A DNA stretch of 64,000 nucleotides, taken from Streptomyces tsukubensis. Lineage in GTDB: Bacteria; Actinomycetota; Actinomycetes; Streptomycetales; Streptomycetaceae. Both the position numbers and the translations under genes were made by a program. Below the pieces are notes generated by a model that was not told the DNA's origin, searched no databases, and worked only from the letters and a program-made list of their open reading frames with translations. Position 1 is the stretch's first letter, and every line of letters begins with the position of its first letter. The stretch is from contig NZ_CP020700.1 of the NCBI RefSeq assembly GCF_003932715.1, positions 1,063,501-1,127,500 of the forward strand. The letters are read 5' to 3'. Positions 17,258 to 25,251 of the stretch are shown here, one piece after another.

Positions 17258-18569
17258 TGAGCCTCCTGGTGCTGTCGCCGTCCGCCCTGGTGCGGGCCGG
17301 TTCAGCATACGTGCGGCGCGGCGGCCGCCAGTCGGCGATTCCGTCGAAGGCCCGGACCGCGGCCCCGGGGCCCAGAAGGGCGGTGAGGGCCATCAGACCG
17401 TCCCGGAGGGCGACCGCCGGGCGGCTGTGCAGGGAGTGGAGGCGGAACACGCGGGCGGCGCGGCGGACGATGCGGGACGTGCGGGGCAGCCGGTCGGCGG
17501 TGTACGCGGCGAGGCCGGCGCCCAGGTCGGCGCCGGCGCAGTGGTGGGCGAGGACGACGGCGTCCTCCACGGCCTGGTTGCCGCCCTGGCCGAGTGAGGG
17601 TGCCATGGCGTGGGCCGCGTCTCCGACGAGGACGGTACGGCCGCGGTGGAAGGCGGGCAGCGGATCGGTCATCTGGTGGACGTCGTGGCGGAGGACACCC
17701 TCCGGGGCCGCGGCGGCGATCAGCCGTGGAATCGGGTCGTGCCAGTCGCCGTAGCGGCGCAGCAGCTCGGCCCGTTCGTCGTCGGCGCGTTCGCCCTCGG
17801 GCGCCACGGCCGCCGCATAGGCGTAGATCCGGCCGTCCTTCAGGAGATGGCTGCCCCAGATACGGCCGGCGCCCCAGGTCTCGTGGGGCTGGAACCCGTC
17901 AACGCCGCAGCCGCCGCAGCCGCCGCAGGCGCTGCAGGCGCCGGGGACGACGATGCGCCAGGTGGTGAGACCGGAGTAGCGGGGTCCGGGGTGGTCGGGG
18001 AAGAGGACCCGGCGTACGGCGGAGTGGATGCCGTCGGCACCGACCACGAGTTCGGCCTCGATCCCGGTCTCCGGCCCGGCCCCGGGTCCGGTCCCGGCGG
18101 GTCCGGTCGCGGTGGCCGGTCCGGTCCCGTCGTACCGGACGGCGACCCGTGCGGGACGCCCGCCGGCCGCTCCGGGGTCGACGAGCCGGGCGGGGCTGCC
18201 GGTGCGCACGGTGCCGTCCGGCAGCCCGCTCAGGAGCCGTTCGATCAGGGTGGCCCGGTGCAGCAGCACGACGGGGCCGCCGAACCGGGCGGCCAGTGCT
18301 TCGCTGTTCATCCGGGTGAGCCACCGGCCGCCGGGGTTGCGCAGTCCCCCGTCGCCCTGCCAGGCGGCCAGGGAGCGGATCTCGTCGCCCAGCCCCACCG
18401 TGTCGAGGGCCCGCTGCGCGTTGGGGGCGAGGGCGATCCCGGCCCCGACCGGGTCGAGGGAGGGAGCCCGCTCCAGGACGGTGACCTGCCAGCCGTCCCG
18501 GTGGAGGGCGACGGCCGCGGTCAGCCCTCCGATTCCGCCGCCGATCACGACGGCACGCTGCTTCGTCAT
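17130..18569 (-). CDS. FAD-dependent monooxygenase with CxxC-rich insertion and 3' overlap
   Basis: Flavoprotein hydroxylase of 479 aa. FAD motifs: GGGIGGLTAAVALHRDGW (N-terminal), VGADGIHSAVRRVLF (the DG motif) and GDAAHAMAPSLGQGGNQAVED (the GD motif). Two oddities. About residues 208-222 carry CSACGGCGGCG, a CxxCxxCxxC run encoded by a short trinucleotide-like repeat where homologues have a simple loop. The C-terminus runs about 60 residues past the normal end into the next gene. Start ATG at 18569 has GGAGGGG upstream. Divergent from a TetR gene with two palindromic operators between them. Confidence 0.87.
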   Translation of the reverse strand: MTKQRAVVIGGGIGGLTAAVALHRDGWQVTVLERAPSLDPVGAGIALAPNAQRALDTVGLGDEIRSLAAWQGDGGLRNPGGRWLTRMNSEALAARFGGPVVLLHRATLIERLLSGLPDGTVRTGSPARLVDPGAAGGRPARVAVRYDGTGPATATGPAGTGPGAGPETGIEAELVVGADGIHSAVRRVLFPDHPGPRYSGLTTWRIVVPGACSACGGCGGCGVDGFQPHETWGAGRIWGSHLLKDGRIYAYAAAVAPEGERADDERAELLRRYGDWHDPIPRLIAAAAPEGVLRHDVHQMTDPLPAFHRGRTVLVGDAAHAMAPSLGQGGNQAVEDAVVLAHHCAGADLGAGLAAYTADRLPRTSRIVRRAARVFRLHSLHSRPAVALRDGLMALTALLGPGAAVRAFDGIADWRPPRRTYAEPARTRADGDSTRRLSEGRLHRSRRYRAEGVPPGPGHPARGRTASADPQCRHPRPDR

Positions 18570-18586
18570 GGGCACCCCTCCGTTCA

Positions 18587-18629
18587 ACTACATCTGTAGT
18601 GACGGCATCAACGCTACTACATATGTAGT
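18587..18629. promoter_or_regulatory. Two palindromic operators for the divergent TetR
   Basis: ACTACATCTGTAGT (18587-18600) and ACTACATATGTAGT (18616-18629) lie in the 81-bp space between the FAD monooxygenase and the TetR gene. The second is a perfect 14-bp palindrome and the first differs only at its centre. Centres are 29 bp apart. This is the typical position for a TetR regulator controlling itself and its neighbour. Confidence 0.85.
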
Positions 18630-18650
18630 GCGGGCGGTAGATTGGGTCGT

Positions 18651-19298
18651 ATGACACGACCCATCGCCTCCGGACCTTCCGGGGCCGGACCTGCGGCGAC
18701 CCGCGCCGAGCTGATTGCCGACACCGCCCTGCGGCTGCTGGCGGAGCGCGGGATGCGCGGGCTCACCCACCGGGCCGTGGACGAGGTCGCCGGACTTCCC
18801 CAGGGCTCCACATCGAACGGCGCCCGCACCCGGCTCGCCCTGCTGGAACTGGCCGTACGGCGGCTGGCCGAACGGGAGGCGGAGGTGCTCGGCATGACCG
18901 GTCTCCCGGGGCCGGGCAGCGGACTCGCGGCGTTCGCCGACGCCTTCGCGCTCGCCGTGCACCGCTATCTGACCGGCCACCGCCAACTGGTCGTGGCCCG
19001 GTACGAACTGGCCCTGGAGGCCACCCGCCGCCCCGAACTGCGCGCCGTCTACGATGCCGCGGGCGGCCGGATGCGCGCCCCGCTGATCGCCCTGATGGCC
19101 GGGGCGGGGTCGGCCGCACCGGAACGGCACGCGCTGTCCCTGATCGCCTGGGCGGACGGGCTGATGTTCACCTGTGCGGCGGGCTCGTACCACGATGCGG
19201 TCCCGAGCCGGGAGGACCTCAGGACCGGCTTCGGGGAGCTTCTGCACGGCATGCTCACACCCCCGGAGCCCGCCCCGGGGCCCCCGCCGACCCCCTGA
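18651..19298 (+). CDS. TetR-family transcriptional regulator
   Basis: Regulator of 215 aa. N-terminal helix-turn-helix: ADTALRLLAERGMRGLTHRAVDEVAGLPQGSTSNG, the TetR pattern; the recognition helix reads LPQGSTSN rather than the commoner KGxLYxHF. The C-terminal ligand domain resembles regulators that control monooxygenases. The ATG at 18651 follows the operator region; a TTG nine bases upstream is less likely. Predicted to repress the divergent FAD monooxygenase. Confidence 0.9.
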   Translation: MTRPIASGPSGAGPAATRAELIADTALRLLAERGMRGLTHRAVDEVAGLPQGSTSNGARTRLALLELAVRRLAEREAEVLGMTGLPGPGSGLAAFADAFALAVHRYLTGHRQLVVARYELALEATRRPELRAVYDAAGGRMRAPLIALMAGAGSAAPERHALSLIAWADGLMFTCAAGSYHDAVPSREDLRTGFGELLHGMLTPPEPAPGPPPTP

Positions 19299-19413
19299 AC
19301 GGCCGGGGCGGGCCCGGTACCCGCCCCCGAGCACCCGCCCGCTGTCACTCGTACGGAGCAACGTGCGCGCGTACGGCTCCGTACGCGCCCCCGGGCCCAG
19401 CAGAGTGGCGACC

Positions 19414-19872
19414 GTGCCGCGAACGACGAACGCCACCGCCGCCCTGACCGCGCTGACGGTCTGGGCCGTCCTCGGTCTCAGCGTCACCGGCTGTGTGACG
19501 GTGGCCCCGCAGCGCTCCGCGGAGCCCGCGCCCCCACCGCCCACCAGTGCGCCGCCGCCCCCCGTCGTACACCCCCAGATCGTCCGTCAGCCGGCGCTGG
19601 AGTCGCTGGTCCGGCCGTCCGGACCGGCGCCGTCGCCGAGCGCGTCGCGGACCGTGCGCCCGGCGGCTCCCCCGCCCCGGACGGAGCGCCGGCGGCCGCC
19701 CGCCGCCACCCCGGAGCGCCCACGGCACCGCCCCGTGCAGCCACCGCGCCGGCCCGTTCCCGCGGTACGGCCGGGGTCCGTCCCGGACGTCTGCGGACTG
19801 GCCGAGTCCTACGGCAGCTGGAGCCGGAACAGCGCCCAGGCCAGGATCTGCCGGGACGCCGCCCGCTACTGA
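19414..19872 (+). CDS. Pro-rich secreted lipoprotein
   Basis: Protein of 152 aa. A signal peptide with hydrophobic core TALTVWAVLGLSV ends at lipobox LSVTGC. A long Pro/Arg/Ser-rich disordered spacer follows, then a short conserved C-terminal block, VCGLAESYGSWSRNSAQARI, containing two Cys. The same block occurs at the end of other streptomycete lipoproteins of unknown role. The GTG at 19414 is chosen to give a normal signal-peptide length; a GTG nine bases upstream is also possible. No good ribosome binding site for either. Confidence 0.65.
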   Translation: MPRTTNATAALTALTVWAVLGLSVTGCVTVAPQRSAEPAPPPPTSAPPPPVVHPQIVRQPALESLVRPSGPAPSPSASRTVRPAAPPPRTERRRPPAATPERPRHRPVQPPRRPVPAVRPGSVPDVCGLAESYGSWSRNSAQARICRDAARY

Positions 19873-19888
19873 GCCCGGCCCGTACGGA

Positions 19889-20371
19889 TCACCCGAGCGG
19901 GCCGCCCGGGTCGAGCTGCCGCGCCAGCGCGTCGATTCCGGTACGGATCCGCCGTCCATGACCGTCGTCTCCGCCGAGGGCGTCCAGCGCGCCGCGGGCC
20001 CGGGCCAGATGGAGCCGGGCCGCCTCCGGGTGGTGCAGCCGCAGATAGCCCACGGCGAGGTCGAGATGGAGCGCGGGGCCGAGCGCGCGCAGGGCCTGCG
20101 CGGCCTCCGGGGACGCCTTCCCGGCCCGGCCCGCGTCGGCCGCGGCGAGGGCCCGCAGATCCCAGGCGAGGGCATCGCCCGGATCGTCCTGCGCATCTGC
20201 GAGATAGCGGGCGAGCGTACAGCGGTGGAGCGCCTCGCCGCCGTCGCCGAGTTCGGACCAGAGCGCGGCGAAGCGGTTCCGGGCCTCTTCGCGGTCGCCG
20301 GCGTGGAGCAGCATGGCGGCCTGCCCGATCCGGGTCGTCAGGGCATCGTCGAACGCCTGTTGCTGGGTCAC
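19889..20371 (-). CDS. Conserved hypothetical TPR-like protein
   Basis: All-helical cytoplasmic protein of 160 aa (begins MTQQQAFDDALTTRIGQAAM). Alternating Ala/Leu helices with YLRLHHPEAARLHLARARGA suggest tetratricopeptide-like repeats, hence protein binding. Streptomycete proteins of this kind usually lack a known function. Convergent with the lipoprotein gene. Codon usage is normal. Confidence 0.75.
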   Translation of the reverse strand: MTQQQAFDDALTTRIGQAAMLLHAGDREEARNRFAALWSELGDGGEALHRCTLARYLADAQDDPGDALAWDLRALAAADAGRAGKASPEAAQALRALGPALHLDLAVGYLRLHHPEAARLHLARARGALDALGGDDGHGRRIRTGIDALARQLDPGGPLG

Positions 20372-20480
20372 CGCGGCCTCCCGCGTCGGTGCGGCGCCGG
20401 GGTGGCGGCTCCCGCCCCGGCGGTGGCGCTGATTCCGCCGGGAGCGACGCTAACCGCAGACCGTACGAATCCGTGTCAGG

Positions 20481-20526
20481 CCGGGCCCTGCGGCCCGGTC
20501 CGGCACCGGGCGCGCCCGGTGCCGGA
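20481..20526 (-). terminator. Two tandem GC-rich hairpins
   Basis: CCGGGCC..GGCCCGG (20481-20498) and TCCGGCACCGGGC paired with GCCCGGTGCCGGA (20499-20526, 13 bp) are adjacent perfect inverted repeats. They sit in the 256-bp gap between ung and the TPR-like gene, and may back up the ung terminator or form part of a regulatory structure. Confidence 0.55.
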
Positions 20527-20579
20527 CAGCCGGACGTCGCCGCCGCTTCCCCCCGTCGGCCGCCGGCCGCCCCGGCACG

Positions 20580-20621
20580 GCCTCCGGCCCGCATCCGGGG
20601 TCCCGGATGGGGGCCGGAGGC
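20580..20621 (-). terminator. Terminator hairpin after ung
   Basis: GCCTCCGGCCC and its complement GGGCCGGAGGC are separated by an inner CATCC/GGATG stem, making a long near-continuous hairpin 6 bp beyond the ung stop codon. Confidence 0.8.
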
Positions 20622-20627
20622 AGCAGG

Positions 20628-21311
20628 TCAGCCCAGGTTCGGGATGCGCCAGTCGATCGGCTCGTGCCCCTGCGCCGCGACCGCCGCGTTGATCTGCGTG
20701 AACGGCTGGGATCCGAAGAACTTCTTGGCCGACAGCGGCGACGGGTGCGCGCCCTTGACGACCACGTGCCGGGTCTCGTCGATCAGCGGCAGCTTCTTCT
20801 GCGCGTAGTTCCCCCAGAGGACGAAGACCGCGGGATCGGGCCGCTCGGCCACGGCCCGGATGACCGCGTCCGTCACCTTCTCCCAGCCCTTGCCCTTGTG
20901 GGAGTTGGCCTCACCGGCCCGGACCGTCAGCACGGCGTTGAGCAGCAGCACCCCCTGCTGGGCCCAGGGCATCAGATAGCCGTTGTCCGGGACGGGCAGC
21001 CCGAGCTCCGCCGCCATCTCCTTGTAGATGTTCCGCAGGGACGGCGGAATCTTGACGCCCGGCCGGACCGAGAAGCACAGCCCGTGGCCCTGCCCCTCGC
21101 CGTGGTAGGGGTCCTGGCCGAGGATGAGGACCTTGACCTTCTCGTACGGAGTGGCCTCCAGGGCGGCGAAGACCTCCTCACGGGGCGGATAGACCGGCCC
21201 CCGGGCCCGCTCCTCCTCGACGAACTCGGTCAGCTCCTTGAAATAGGGCTTCTGCAGCTCGTCGCCGAGGACGCCGCGCCAGGACTCGGGCAGCAGGTCG
21301 GTGTCGGTCAC
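20628..21311 (-). CDS. ung: Uracil-DNA glycosylase (family 1)
   Basis: Base-excision repair enzyme of 227 aa that removes uracil from DNA. Catalytic water-activating loop LILGQDPYHGEGQGHGLCFS with its Asp, the Asn-containing uracil pocket LLLNAVLTVRAGEA, and the DNA-intercalation loop GAHPSPLSAKKFF are all intact. Length is standard. Starts MTDTDLLPESWRGVLGDEL. Stands alone and ends at a strong hairpin. Confidence 0.97.
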   Translation of the reverse strand: MTDTDLLPESWRGVLGDELQKPYFKELTEFVEEERARGPVYPPREEVFAALEATPYEKVKVLILGQDPYHGEGQGHGLCFSVRPGVKIPPSLRNIYKEMAAELGLPVPDNGYLMPWAQQGVLLLNAVLTVRAGEANSHKGKGWEKVTDAVIRAVAERPDPAVFVLWGNYAQKKLPLIDETRHVVVKGAHPSPLSAKKFFGSQPFTQINAAVAAQGHEPIDWRIPNLG

Positions 21312-21419
21312 GTCAAGAACCTCCGGAATGCGTTGCGTTGCCGAGCACAGAACCTACCGGGACCCACTGACAACGGGTCCGGCCGCCCGGTCTTCAGCGC
21401 CTCCGGACACCCCGGATCC

Positions 21420-22997
21420 TCACCACTTGCCCTTGCGGAACAGCTCCCAGACCTGCATCACGGTCTGCGGGTCGAGGGCCCGCTCGGCGCCGCCGATCTC
21501 CGCCGTGGTGGCGAGGTACAGCTTGCCCTGCCAGAGCGGCAGCAGCCGGACGTCGGCGGCCATGATCTGCTGGGCCCGGTGGAACTGGCGGGCGACCGCA
21601 CCCCGGTCGACCTCCTGCCTCGACTGCGGCAGCAGCTTCTCGGTGATCTCCGCGTTCCGGTACGGCGTGTTCAGGGCGTTCCGCTCGCCGACGAAGGGGG
21701 CGATGAAGTTGTCCGGGTCGGGGAAGTCGGGGAACCAGCCGCGCCCGAAGACCGGGTACTGCCCGGCCGAGTACCCCTTCTGGAACTCGGCCCACGGCTT
21801 GCCCCGTACGGTCACCCGGAACAGCCCCGAGGTGTCCAGCTGCTTCTTGATCTCCGCGAACTCGGCCTCCGTCGAGGAGCCGTAGCGGTCGGTGGCGTAC
21901 CACAGCTCCAGCGGCACGGGCTCGTCGATCCCCGCGTCTTCGAGGATCTTCCGGGCCTTGTCCCGGTCCGGCTCGCCGTAGACGTCGAAGAACTGGCCGG
22001 TGTGTCCGGCGATCCCCTTGGGGACCATCGAGTAGAGCGGCTCGGCCGTGCCGCGGTAGACCGTGCGGACGAGCTTTCCCCGGTCGATGAGCTGGGCTAT
22101 CGCCCGGCGCACGGCGAGCTTTCCGGCCACCGGGTCGGCGGCGTTGAAGACCAGGTAGCGGATGTCCGCACCGACCGACTCCACCAGCCGGAGATTCTTG
22201 TGCTGGGGCAGCCCGTCCTGGAACTTGCCGACCTCGGGCGCGCTCAGTCCGCGGTAGGTCACGTCGATCTTCCGGTCCTCCAGCGCCTTGACCATCGTGG
22301 CCGAGTCCTTGAAGTACCGGATGGTCACGGAATCGTTCCTGCGCTGGGCGAACCCCTTGTACGAACCGTTCCTGTCCAGCTCGGCCCGGTCGCCCTTGGC
22401 GTACTTCTTGAGGACGTACGGCCCCGATCCCGTGAGCTTTCCGTCGGTGCGCAGCTCATCGGCGGGGTACTCGCCCGGCGGGACCAGCGAGAGCGCGGGC
22501 GTGGCCAGGATGAACGGGAAGGTGGCGTCGGGGACCTTCAGCCGGAAGGTGACGCTCCGGCTCCCGCTGGTCTCCACCGAGGCCAGGGAGCCCAGCAGCG
22601 CCTGCGGCCCCTGCTTCGAGTTGATCGTACGGATCCGGTCCACCGTGTGCTTGACGGCCCTGGCGTCCAGCTTCTCCCCGTTGGAGAAGGTCAGGTCCTT
22701 GCGGAGTTCGCAGGTGTACGTCCTGTTGGCCGCGTCGCTGAACTTGCACTCCGCGGCGTCGGGCTGCGGAGTCGTGCTCCCGGTCGGAAAGCTGAGCAGC
22801 GTCTGGAAGACGTTCCGGTACAGCTCCCAGGAGCCGTCGTAGGCGGCGGCGGGGTCGAGCGTCGACGGCTCGCTGACCGTTCCGACGGTGACGTTCCCCT
22901 TGCCGTCGGCCTCGGCGTCGGTGAACACGCCGCATCCCGCGAGCAGGGAGATGGACGCCAGGGCCCCGGCGCCTCGCAGAGAGTTCCGGTAGAACAC
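21420..22997 (-). CDS. ABC-transporter substrate-binding lipoprotein, peptide family 5
   Basis: Extracytoplasmic solute-binding protein of 525 aa. Signal peptide with lipobox SISLLAGCG near residue 20. The family 5 body opens VTVGTVSEPSTLDPAAAYD and carries FQTLLSF and DLTFSNGEKLDARAVKHTVDRI. Binds peptides, opines or similar compounds by family. The GTG at 22997 has GAGGAG upstream and gives a normal signal peptide; the longer frame is unlikely. No permease or ATPase gene is adjacent, so it is an orphan receptor. Confidence 0.9.
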   Translation of the reverse strand: MFYRNSLRGAGALASISLLAGCGVFTDAEADGKGNVTVGTVSEPSTLDPAAAYDGSWELYRNVFQTLLSFPTGSTTPQPDAAECKFSDAANRTYTCELRKDLTFSNGEKLDARAVKHTVDRIRTINSKQGPQALLGSLASVETSGSRSVTFRLKVPDATFPFILATPALSLVPPGEYPADELRTDGKLTGSGPYVLKKYAKGDRAELDRNGSYKGFAQRRNDSVTIRYFKDSATMVKALEDRKIDVTYRGLSAPEVGKFQDGLPQHKNLRLVESVGADIRYLVFNAADPVAGKLAVRRAIAQLIDRGKLVRTVYRGTAEPLYSMVPKGIAGHTGQFFDVYGEPDRDKARKILEDAGIDEPVPLELWYATDRYGSSTEAEFAEIKKQLDTSGLFRVTVRGKPWAEFQKGYSAGQYPVFGRGWFPDFPDPDNFIAPFVGERNALNTPYRNAEITEKLLPQSRQEVDRGAVARQFHRAQQIMAADVRLLPLWQGKLYLATTAEIGGAERALDPQTVMQVWELFRKGKW

Positions 22998-23115
22998 GTG
23001 CGCACGCTCCTCTTTCGGCCGCGATCCGGCGGACCCTACCGCAGTGCCCCACCGGGGTCGGATCCGGATCCCGGCAGGGCACTTGATCGGTCGGCGCCGC
23101 TCGGCGCGATGTACC

Positions 23116-23892
23116 TCAATGCACTCCGGCTGTGAGGAAGATACCTCCGTCGACCACGAGCGTCTGCCCCGTGATCCAGTCCGATTGCGAAGAAGTGAGA
23201 AAAGCTGCCGCGCCTCCGATGTCCTCGGGCACACCGAGCCTGCCGAGCGGGTACTCGGCGGCCGCCTCGGCCTCCCGGCCCTCGTACAGCGCCCGGGCGA
23301 ACCGTGTCCTGACGACGGCCGGGGCGATGGCGTTGACCCGTACCCCGGGAGCGAATTCATGGGCGAGCTGCACGGTCAGATTGACCATGGCCGCCTTGCT
23401 CATCCCGTACGCGCCGACGAGCGGCGACGGGGCGAGCCCGGCGACGGACGAGATGTTGACGATCGCCCCGCCGTGCTCGCGCTGCCAGGCGTGCCAGGTC
23501 TGCTGCGCGAAGCCGAGCGCGGAGATCACATTGGTGTCGTACACCTTGCGGACGACCCCGAGGTCCAGATCCGCGAGCGGTCCGTAGACCGGGTTGGTGC
23601 CCGCGTTGTTGACGAGGAAGTCGATTCGGCCGAAGGCCTCCATCGTGCGGGCCACGGCCGTGACGCGGTGCTCGTCGTCATGGGCCTTGCCCGCGACGGC
23701 GATCACCCGGTCCGGGCCGAGCCGCGCCACGGCGTCCCGCAGCGCGTCCTCGCCGCGGCCGGTGATGCAGACCCGGTCGCCGCGCGCGACCAGCGCTTCG
23801 GCGACCGCGTATCCGATACCCCGGCTGGCGCCGGTGACCAGGGCGACCCGTCCGCTGTCGGCCGCCGGTCCCTCGTTCGTTGCGCTCTCCAC
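23116..23892 (-). CDS. SDR-family oxidoreductase
   Basis: Classical short-chain dehydrogenase of 258 aa. Cofactor motif TGASRGIG, structural NNAG, catalytic Ser in ISSVAG and YxxxK in YGMSK, with C-terminal GGIFLTAG. Twelve bases downstream of a FabG-like SDR on the same strand, so the two form an operon and may act in the same acyl or keto-intermediate pathway. Substrate unknown. Confidence 0.92.
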   Translation of the reverse strand: MESATNEGPAADSGRVALVTGASRGIGYAVAEALVARGDRVCITGRGEDALRDAVARLGPDRVIAVAGKAHDDEHRVTAVARTMEAFGRIDFLVNNAGTNPVYGPLADLDLGVVRKVYDTNVISALGFAQQTWHAWQREHGGAIVNISSVAGLAPSPLVGAYGMSKAAMVNLTVQLAHEFAPGVRVNAIAPAVVRTRFARALYEGREAEAAAEYPLGRLGVPEDIGGAAAFLTSSQSDWITGQTLVVDGGIFLTAGVH

Positions 23893-23904
23893 GGCCCGCC
23901 CCCG

Positions 23905-24666
23905 TCAGTCGAGCGGTCCGCCGGCCACGTACAGCACCTGTCCCGAGACGAAGCCCGTGTCGTCGGCGGCGAAGAAGGCGATCGCCCCGGCGACGTCCTC
24001 CGGACGGCCGACGCGCTGGACCGGGATCTGGGTGGCCGCGGCCGCCTGGAAGTCCTCGAAGTCCATCCCGACCCGGGCGGCGGTCTGCGCGGTCATCTCG
24101 GTGGCGATGAATCCGGGGGCGACGGCGTTCGCGGTGATGCCGAACTTGCCGAGCTCCTTGGCGAGGGTCTTGGTGAACCCCTGGAGTCCGGCCTTCACGG
24201 CCGAGTAGTTGGCCTGGCCCCGGTTGCCGAGGGCCGACGACGACGAGAGCGAGACGATCCGCCCGAAACCGGCGTCCACCATGTGCTTCTGGCACGCCCG
24301 TGCCATCAGGAAGGCGCCCTTGAGGTGCACGTTCATCACCGTGTCCCAGTCGGACTCGGTCATTTTGAAGAGCAGGTTGTCCCGCAGGACGCCCGCGTTG
24401 TTGACGAGGACGACCGGCGGACCGAGTTCGGCGGCGATCCGTTCGACGGCGGCCTCGACCGCGGCGGCGTCGGAGACGTCGCAGCCGACGGCGAGCGCCC
24501 GGCCGCCGGCCGAGGTGATCTTCTCGACGGTCTCGGCGCACGCCGCTTCGTCGAGGTCGAGTACGGCGACGGCGCGGCCGTCGGCCGCCAGCCTGACCGC
24601 GGTGGCCGCGCCGATGCCGCGCGCGGCTCCGGTCACGACGGCTACGCGCTGCTCGGTGGTGGACAT
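23905..24666 (-). CDS. fabG: FabG-like 3-oxoacyl-ACP reductase (SDR)
   Basis: NADPH-type short-chain reductase of 253 aa. TGAARGIG, NNAG, catalytic Ser in LSSSSAL and YxxxK in YSAVK, with the FabG-like stretch RVGRPEDVAGAIAFFAADDTGFVSGQ. The ATG at 24666 has GGAGAAG upstream; the extended frame has no family similarity. First gene of a two-gene SDR operon. Streptomycetes have several FabG paralogues, so this one need not be the fatty-acid enzyme. Confidence 0.88.
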   Translation of the reverse strand: MSTTEQRVAVVTGAARGIGAATAVRLAADGRAVAVLDLDEAACAETVEKITSAGGRALAVGCDVSDAAAVEAAVERIAAELGPPVVLVNNAGVLRDNLLFKMTESDWDTVMNVHLKGAFLMARACQKHMVDAGFGRIVSLSSSSALGNRGQANYSAVKAGLQGFTKTLAKELGKFGITANAVAPGFIATEMTAQTAARVGMDFEDFQAAAATQIPVQRVGRPEDVAGAIAFFAADDTGFVSGQVLYVAGGPLD

Positions 24667-24814
24667 GCTGCTTCTCCTCGCCCTGGGTGGGGGCTCGCCC
24701 GGGATGCCCCGGACCGGGTTCCGTCCCCTGTCCGAGGCGTACGACGCCCGAGTGAGCGACCGCTTAGTACCATTCCGCAGACGTGACGCTAGAAGCAGCG
24801 GCACCCGGTGTCAA

Positions 24815-24851
24815 CGGTCACCCGGAGGTGCGGCGCACGGCCGGGTGACCG
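24815..24851 (-). terminator. Terminator hairpin after the HipA-like/DUF3037 operon
   Basis: CGGTCACCCGG (24815-24825) pairs perfectly with CCGGGTGACCG (24841-24851); 15-nt loop. It lies 17 bp past the DUF3037 stop codon. Confidence 0.7.
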
Positions 24852-24867
24852 TCGGCACCGGGTCGGC

Positions 24868-25251
24868 TCACCGCACCAGCAGTTCGTGGAGGCGCGCCAG
24901 TTCGGCCGCGGGGTCGGCGGTCAGACCCGTGTGCACCGGGCCCGGCTGGACGACCGTGGAACGGGGCGCCACCAGCCAGCGGAAGCGGCGGCCTGCATCG
25001 TCCCCGGCGGCCTGACCGGCGCCCGCGCCGCCGCCGCAGACGCCTTCGACGGCGTGCAGGGCCGCGCGTACCCCCGTCGTATCGGCGTCCGGGTCGAGGG
25101 CCTTCAGCTTCACCTCGTCCAGATGGGTGAGCGCGCCGACGAAGGACCGGGCCCGGCAGTACAGCACGACGCCCGCGTTGAAGTACTCCCCGCGCTCGAC
25201 CCGCGGGACCACCCGCAGCAGCGCGTACTCGAAGACGACCCGCCCGCTCAT
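24868..25251 (-). CDS. DUF3037 protein, partner of HipA-like kinase
   Basis: Protein of 127 aa matching DUF3037: it opens with the family strand VFEYALLRVVPRVERGEYFNAGVVLY, followed by a helical half. Function unknown. Its ATG overlaps the stop of the HipA-like gene by ATGA (25248-25251), a fixed coupling in this gene pair. By inference it regulates, or is modified by, the kinase. A glycine-rich loop (CGGGAGAGQAAGDD) interrupts the middle. Confidence 0.85.
   Translation of the reverse strand: MSGRVVFEYALLRVVPRVERGEYFNAGVVLYCRARSFVGALTHLDEVKLKALDPDADTTGVRAALHAVEGVCGGGAGAGQAAGDDAGRRFRWLVAPRSTVVQPGPVHTGLTADPAAELARLHELLVR

Noticed and set aside
20607..23135. 842-aa plus-strand frame opposite ung and the peptide-binding lipoprotein
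   Set aside because: Covers two clear genes on the other strand and lacks any family motif.
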